Assembly: GCA_963969345.1 (NCBI GenBank)
Contig: OZ017769.1
Location: forward strand, 6,451,725 to 6,515,724
DNA length: 64,000 bases
Source: Turbatrix aceti
Taxonomy: Eukaryota; Nematoda; Chromadorea; Rhabditida; Panagrolaimidae
Direction of reading: 5' to 3'
Shown here: piece by piece, positions 59,459-64,000 of the stretch
Layout: each line of letters opens with the position of its first letter
Numbering within the stretch: position 1 is the first letter of the stretch
The notes under the pieces: model-generated
The model's input: only the letters and a program-made list of their open reading frames with translations
What the model was told of the DNA's origin: nothing
The model's database searches: none
Made by a program: the position numbers and the translations under genes

Positions 59459-60004
59459 GATGCACCCTGTTTGTTACAAACAATTTAGGCTACAAGCCGA
59501 TAGATGGCAATACAAATTCTGAACCAAACGGAGACAACGGCAATCAGTAGCCGCAATCAACTTACGTGAATTCGAAGTAAACGATGATTTTTTATTTATT
59601 TTTAACACAAGTCGGAATTCTGCGCGGGAGTACTGATTACGTGCGCATTTTTTCAAGTTGCAGCTTTCTGCGGATTTGTCTTTTTGAATCTCTTTTTGAA
59701 GCTTATGTTTTCAGAGCTGAATTGATATCCGGGTTTGTCTTTGATTCACGAAGCGAAAAAAAAGTTTTTCTGAATGCTAGAAAAAAGCTTTTTTCGTTCG
59801 TTGTTGGAGAATTATTTCAGTGCGACTGTAAAGTTGCGTTGTTCGTTGCCCTTTGCTACGTGCTTTTCTGGACCTTTTGAACTTTTCCTATCGATTTTTC
59901 GTCTCTAATTGGAGACTGCTTCTCACAATTGTGGTGCTGAACATTTTGAAAGAAACCCGTGTTTTGGCTACCAGTGTTATAAAAAAAATTTTTCAGGTCG
60001 TGCC
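59459..60004. other. Divergent gap between TIMM44 and the GDE1-like gene
   Basis: About 545 bp, T-rich toward the right. TTTTTCAG ending at 59997 is the leader acceptor of the GDE1-like gene. Nothing else recognised. Confidence 0.4.
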
Positions 60005-61085
60005 ATGGTGGACGTCGTGCGCGGCATTTTTTGGCTGCTCACCCAACTGCCGGTGATCGTAGCGGTTCTCCTGGGCGCCTTGTACTTGGTCTTCCGCAAT
60101 CATCCTGCCAAGCTGGAAATCACGGAACGCTTCTTTGCTGATTTCCGGGTCGGCGGACATCGGGGCTCGCCGACGAAGCAGCCGGAGAACACTATGGAGA
60201 GCATGGATCAGGTGAGCGGTCATTTTGATTGTTATTGATGCCAGTTTATTCGCCATTTTTTATTTCAGGCCAAAAAGGAGGGCGTCGACCTCATCGAGTT
60301 CGACGTGTCCCTGACAAAAGACAACATCGCCGTTATCCTCCACGACGACACCCTCGACCGCACCACCGACCTCACCGGTGCCATCCGCGATTACCTGCAC
60401 GCCGACGCTTTGAAAGCCAACTGCGCAGCCAAATTCGTCGCCCCTGACCCCAAAGACAGATCTCATGCTGCCAAATCAGCGAAATTGCCGACGCTGGATA
60501 TGATAATCGCCTGGGCGAAGAAAAATCGCGTCAAGATGCTCTTTGACGTCAAGGATTACGATATTGAACTCGTCGACCAGCTCGAGAAGTTCTTCGAACG
60601 CTACGACATTTACGATAGCTCGATCGTGTGCTCGTTCTTCCCGATCGTAGTCTACCGTATCAAACGCCGCTGTCCACGCATTTTGACGGGTCTCACCTGG
60701 CGTCGTTGGTTTTACAGCACCAAGGATCTCTTCGGACGCGAACCGCGCTTCGCACCACCCGTCAATCAACTGGCGACTGCCCTGGATGTGCTCAACGTAT
60801 GGAGCATCAAAACTTGGCTTCCCAGCTTCCTCGGCGTCGACATGATTCTCACAGAACGTGCCGAAATCTCCGGGTAAGCCAATCTGGGGTAAAACGTATG
60901 TGCAAACGTCTAAATTCCCCTTTTTCAGCGCATTCGTGAGCCAGCAGGCCGCTGCCAACCGCCGCGTCTGCGCGTGGACCGTAAACGACGTCGCGGAAGC
61001 CCGCTGGATGCTGGACGTGCTGGGCATCCCGGTGCTCACCGACAAGCCCTATCTCATGCAGCCCCTAGTTGCCGCAAAGAAATAA
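60005..61085 (+). CDS. GDE1: Glycerophosphodiester phosphodiesterase, GDE1-like
   Basis: Exons 60005-60211, 60269-60873 and 60929-61085 encode 322 residues. An N-terminal membrane anchor (FWLLTQLPVIVAVLLGALYL) precedes a GDPD TIM barrel. Catalytic motifs are intact: GGHRGSP, PENT, EFDVSLTKD, VILHDDTLDRTTD; then MLFDVKDY and CAWTVND near the end. A WRRWFYSTKD-containing insertion with a hydrophobic segment after it is typical of the GDE1/GDPD4-type. The family hydrolyses glycerophosphodiesters or lysophospholipid-like substrates (e.g. glycerophosphoinositol, N-acyl ethanolamine precursors) at membranes. Substrate is not determinable here. Confidence 0.9.
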
Positions 61086-61136
61086 GGTTCGTGAGATTTT
61101 TCGTATCGAAAACTTTTTACTTCAAGTATTAACAAA

Positions 61137-61142
61137 AATAAA
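61137..61142 (+). terminator. Poly(A) signal of the GDE1-like gene
   Basis: AATAAA 52 nt past the stop and 19 nt before the stop of the converging Cys-rich gene. The two 3' UTRs nearly touch or overlap. Confidence 0.6.
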
Positions 61143-61160
61143 TTATCCTTTAAACATAAA

Positions 61161-63895
61161 TTATCCTCTGGAGCGGGGCGCAGCCCGGAGGTCATCGGCG
61201 AAGGCCGGGAGGTCGTCGTCGGAGTAGTCGCTTGCCCGGGACGATTGGAGCGGCCGAGACTGGATGCAGCGGTTGTAGTCGCAGCAGCTCGAATCGCACT
61301 TGTACAGGCCGTCGTAGCCGTCTGCCGCGCGTTTGACAATCGAGAGCCATAGGTTCTGGCCTTCAGAACGGGAGACAGGTGTCACCTGTACTTCGCGCTT
61401 CATTCGGGGCCCGAGAGGAAGAGTACCGCATTTTTGGCAGTTACGATGGGCGCCGAGCGCGTTTGAACGCTGAAACGCACGAACAAACATCGAACAGATT
61501 TTTTTCAATTGTGCAAAATTTTGTTCGTCCGAGTAAAAAAAACATCAATTTTGACGCTGTTATCCTAATTTTACCTCAATTTTTGTCCCTTTTTCCCGTT
61601 CAGAAAATTTTGTTTAATAAAAATCTAATTTGTTTTCGAACGTTCGCCCATCCCAATTTATGACTCACGTAATAATCAGCAATCTGCGCCTGACGCTTGG
61701 AGCGTTCCCGATGCGTGGAGCAGGACGAGCAGCTGAAAGAGCGCTTGACCCGCTGAACGACGTGCCGCATGATCGGGTTGCAGCTCGTGCAACTGGACGT
61801 CCTCGGTGCTTGCCTCTTTGCTCGCTGACCCGAGCACATGACGCAGCCGAGGCGCTTCTGACGGGCGTGGGTTGCTTCTTCGATGTCCGCTTCTCGACGA
61901 CGTCGACCGGCGCCACACGGGAGACAGCCGAATCTCTTGCTGCGGACCCTGGCAAAGGAGCGGGCGCAGCTGCAGGCGGGGTTGACGGGGGTGCAACAGA
62001 CGCTCACCGGCGGACAGCAGGGGATCGAGAGGCGCGGGCAGCACGGAGGAGGTGGTGGGGGAGCTGAAGCGTTGTTTTTTGTTGGTCTAAAAGAATCTAG
62101 AAGCGTAAAACTTACGTAGACATGGAAGGCAGCCGTTTCGCTTTCTGCGAACGTGGGCCTCGACTTCGGCTTCTCGCTTGCGACGTTTTCCAATGCAGGG
62201 AATGCAGCCAAAGCGCTTGACTCGTCGAACGCGTGCTACGGAGCGCAGACGACAGCTGCATACCGGATTCGCCGGAGCGCAGCACACCTGGATCGGCGGG
62301 CAGCACGGAATCGGGGGGCAACACGGGAGTTGTGCTAAAAAGTGTTTTTTGGGGTTTGAAAATATTGAAAAGGCACTCACGAAGGCAACAGGTCGGCAGC
62401 TGGGGACAGCAAGGTGCGGGAGCGACGGGGCAGCAAACTGGGGCCGATCCAACGATCGGCGCGGGAGGACACGCCGCCGGAGCAGGCGCCGGACCCCCGC
62501 ATCCCCCGCCCCCACCACCACCTCCGTAGGGAGGCAGAGGGCCTCGAGGCGGGCTCCTGCAACACGGACAGCACGGCACAGGCCCCGATCGGGGTCTACC
62601 AGTTGGGCGCACTGGCTCAGGTCCCCTGGGATTTGGAATGAAGCCCTCGTCCTTGTCTTCGTCGCTTTCGTCATCGTCAGTGTCAACAAACGTCGGTTTT
62701 ACAGGTTTCGGAGTGGCCTCGCCAGAGCTAGCATCGGGGAAGAACTCGCCGACCTTGGCGTCGGTTTTGTCTTCTTCACCGTATCCGGCGATGCCCACGA
62801 GATCTTCGTCGTCGCCTTTTTTGAACAACTCGGGTTGCGTGCCCGGAGGAGATTTGAAGAATTCTTCTTCATCGGCGTCAACGTCGACGGCGGCTTTCTT
62901 GGTTCCTGAAAGCATGGGTTAACAAACAGCAAGTGCCAAGCTATACAAAAACCGTCTGCGAGTGTAAGTGCAGGTGGGGCGGGGCCAAGAACGAGTTTAT
63001 CGCCCGTGATATCCGGATCCGTGCCGGTGTGGTCTCTAGCCGTGTGGGGGTGCAAAGTGTCATCCGTGTTTGCACCTGAATGAGAAGTGCCAGGTGCGTG
63101 ATCCTTAGCAGTGCCCTGAGGGTGCAAAGTGCCGGGTGCATGATCTGGGTCCACCTGATCATCCTTATCCTCATCGCTGTCGCCGCGCGACGCATCGTGC
63201 CGATTATATACTTCTTTGTGCGCTGCAAGGGTGCAAAGTGCGGCAAAGAGTGCAACAAAGCCAGTGTGCAAAAGCCAAAACCTACCGAAAGCTACGGGGG
63301 GCGAGGGCAGAGAAGGGATGTCCTTCTGCAGGCCTTCGTGATCAAATTTCTTCCCGTCGCCGATCGATCCTATCAAAAGTTGAAGGTTCAATTTAATTTT
63401 CCGCGAATTACTGATGATTAATTACCTTTCGGTGTCTCGGGAAAAGGGTGCTTGCTCTGCACGTCTTCGTTCGGTGGATCTAAACGCAACACGATACTTG
63501 TGATCGGACCGGTTCCCCAAAGTGGTTTTTTGAATGACCAAGCGGCTCAAATCACCAACAAAGGTGACCGTGACAGCCAAAGGCGACCCAGACCAAAACT
63601 TACCTGTCACAAAATTGGAAAAGTCGTAATTATCCAGGTACGGGTCAAAATGCTGGTGGCGCGGGTCGTCCAGGGTCTGCACGCCATGGACGTGCGGCCG
63701 GGGCTGATTCTCGTACCAGAAATCGTAAGAACGAGTCTCGTATTCATTTGGCTTGTGGTAGACAGCAGGCAAGACTACCGGCCTCTCGGTCGTGTCGAGT
63801 GGCTCGAAGACAATCTCGGGAGGCTCTCCGGCCCGAACACAGGCCGCGCAGAGGAAAACGAAAACAACTGCCGTTAAAACAACTGCGGTTGACAT
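61161..63895 (-). CDS. Secreted Cys/Pro-rich protein with duplicated dibasic-flanked CxxC modules
   Basis: Seven exons (63895-63604, 63479-63426, 63369-63286, 62905-62381, 62334-62116, 62063-61669, 61469-61161) join in phase to 625 residues. A signal peptide (MSTAVVLTAVVFVFLCAACV) precedes an acidic region (DTDDDESDEDKDEGF) and a Gly/Pro/Cys stretch (VPCCPCCRSPPRGPLPPYGG). Exons 5 and 6 each encode the same module: PCCPP...VCC.P.NP.CSC, then ARVR, then KRFGC(I/L)PC ending in a basic cluster. Further KR-bounded CxxC peptides follow (RKRNGCLPC, QKRLGCVMC, KRSFSCSSC). The tail has CQKC and DSSCCDYNRC. Dibasic sites suggest furin-type processing. I do not recognise the family; an extracellular-matrix/cuticle role or peptide precursor are both possible. 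Confidence 0.75.
62906..63285 (-). repeat. Long intron of the Cys-rich gene with an internal imperfect tandem repeat and open frame
   Basis: This 380-nt intron contains repeated words of the type GGTGCAAAGTGCC and GGTGCATGATC (63040-63150). On the minus strand it is open from an acceptor-like CCCTTGCAG at 63223 and would encode DHAPGT / TLHP-type repeats. A phase-compatible donor is not evident, so it is annotated as intronic, possibly an alternative exon. Confidence 0.4.
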
Positions 63896-63971
63896 GAGGT
63901 CACCGATACGCAGAAGCTCCGACTTTCACTTTCACGCGAGAAAGCGAGCCTTCGCTCCGCGTTGCGTTGCG

Positions 63972-63990
63972 TTGGCGGCGGCGGCGGCAG
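63972..63990 (-). repeat. (GCC)n run in the leader of the Cys-rich gene
   Basis: A GGC-repeat on the plus strand just before the window edge, upstream of the Cys-rich gene start; no coding meaning seen. Confidence 0.6.
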
Positions 63991-64000
63991 CGTAGTAGCT

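Noticed and set aside
62178..62909. 243-codon plus-strand open frame across the Cys-rich gene
   Set aside because: Arises from the Cys/Pro/Gly codon composition of the opposite strand; no signal peptide, domain or splice support.

Overview
The window is from a nematode nuclear genome. A two-exon cuticle collagen (30949-31865), genes packed with 43-60 nt introns, and start codons that often sit just after an unpaired pyrimidine-AG (as at spliced-leader trans-splice acceptors) all point there. I cannot name the genus. Gene models below were built by hand. For every complete multi-exon gene the reading phase was checked across all junctions.

Layout, left to right. 1-8.4 kb (+): 3' end of an Xaa-Pro aminopeptidase, golgin tether p115/USO1, and exosome cofactor SKI3. 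8.9-12.1 kb (-): GMPPA and PHF5A. 12.3-17.6 kb (+): SNRNP27 (head-to-head with PHF5A), EDC3, TMEM170 and an intron-containing histone H2B. 17.7-23.7 kb (-): a divergent presenilin, a two-zinc-finger THAP-like protein with eight copies of an unfamiliar 16-residue repeat, PINX1, and a second H2B that forms a ~525-bp inverted repeat with the first. 24.1-32.8 kb: DDX41 (+), SNX3 (-), TSPO (+), SMN (+), collagen (-), SERF/MOAG-4 (+). 34.1-46.6 kb: an orphan secreted protein (+), WDR11 (-), EF-1alpha (+), exocyst EXOC4/Sec8 (+), OSTF1 (+). 46.7-55.7 kb: a BAR-like protein (-), TPPP (+), an SLC17-type transporter (-), SEC11 (-), RPB7 (-), and a WW-less PIN1-type isomerase (+). 57.5-64 kb: TIMM44 (-), GDE1-like phosphodiesterase (+), and a seven-exon Cys/Pro-rich secreted protein (-).

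Most genes are housekeeping and functionally mixed. The thematic pairs are shared-promoter neighbours: PHF5A/SNRNP27 (both spliceosomal) and RPB7/PIN1-like (Pol II subunit and a possible CTD isomerase).

The unexplained material is in five places: (1) the double THAP-like protein with DPYxxIMGP repeats; (2) the Cys/Pro-rich protein whose duplicated module carries dibasic-flanked CxxC peptides; (3) a perfect 22-bp-arm hairpin upstream of EF-1alpha; (4) two families of short hAT-like MITEs, one with an intact 8-bp target duplication and one built of GATCTGATCT; (5) the near-identical inverted H2B pair. No tRNA, rRNA, CRISPR array, prokaryotic gene or viral gene was recognised.
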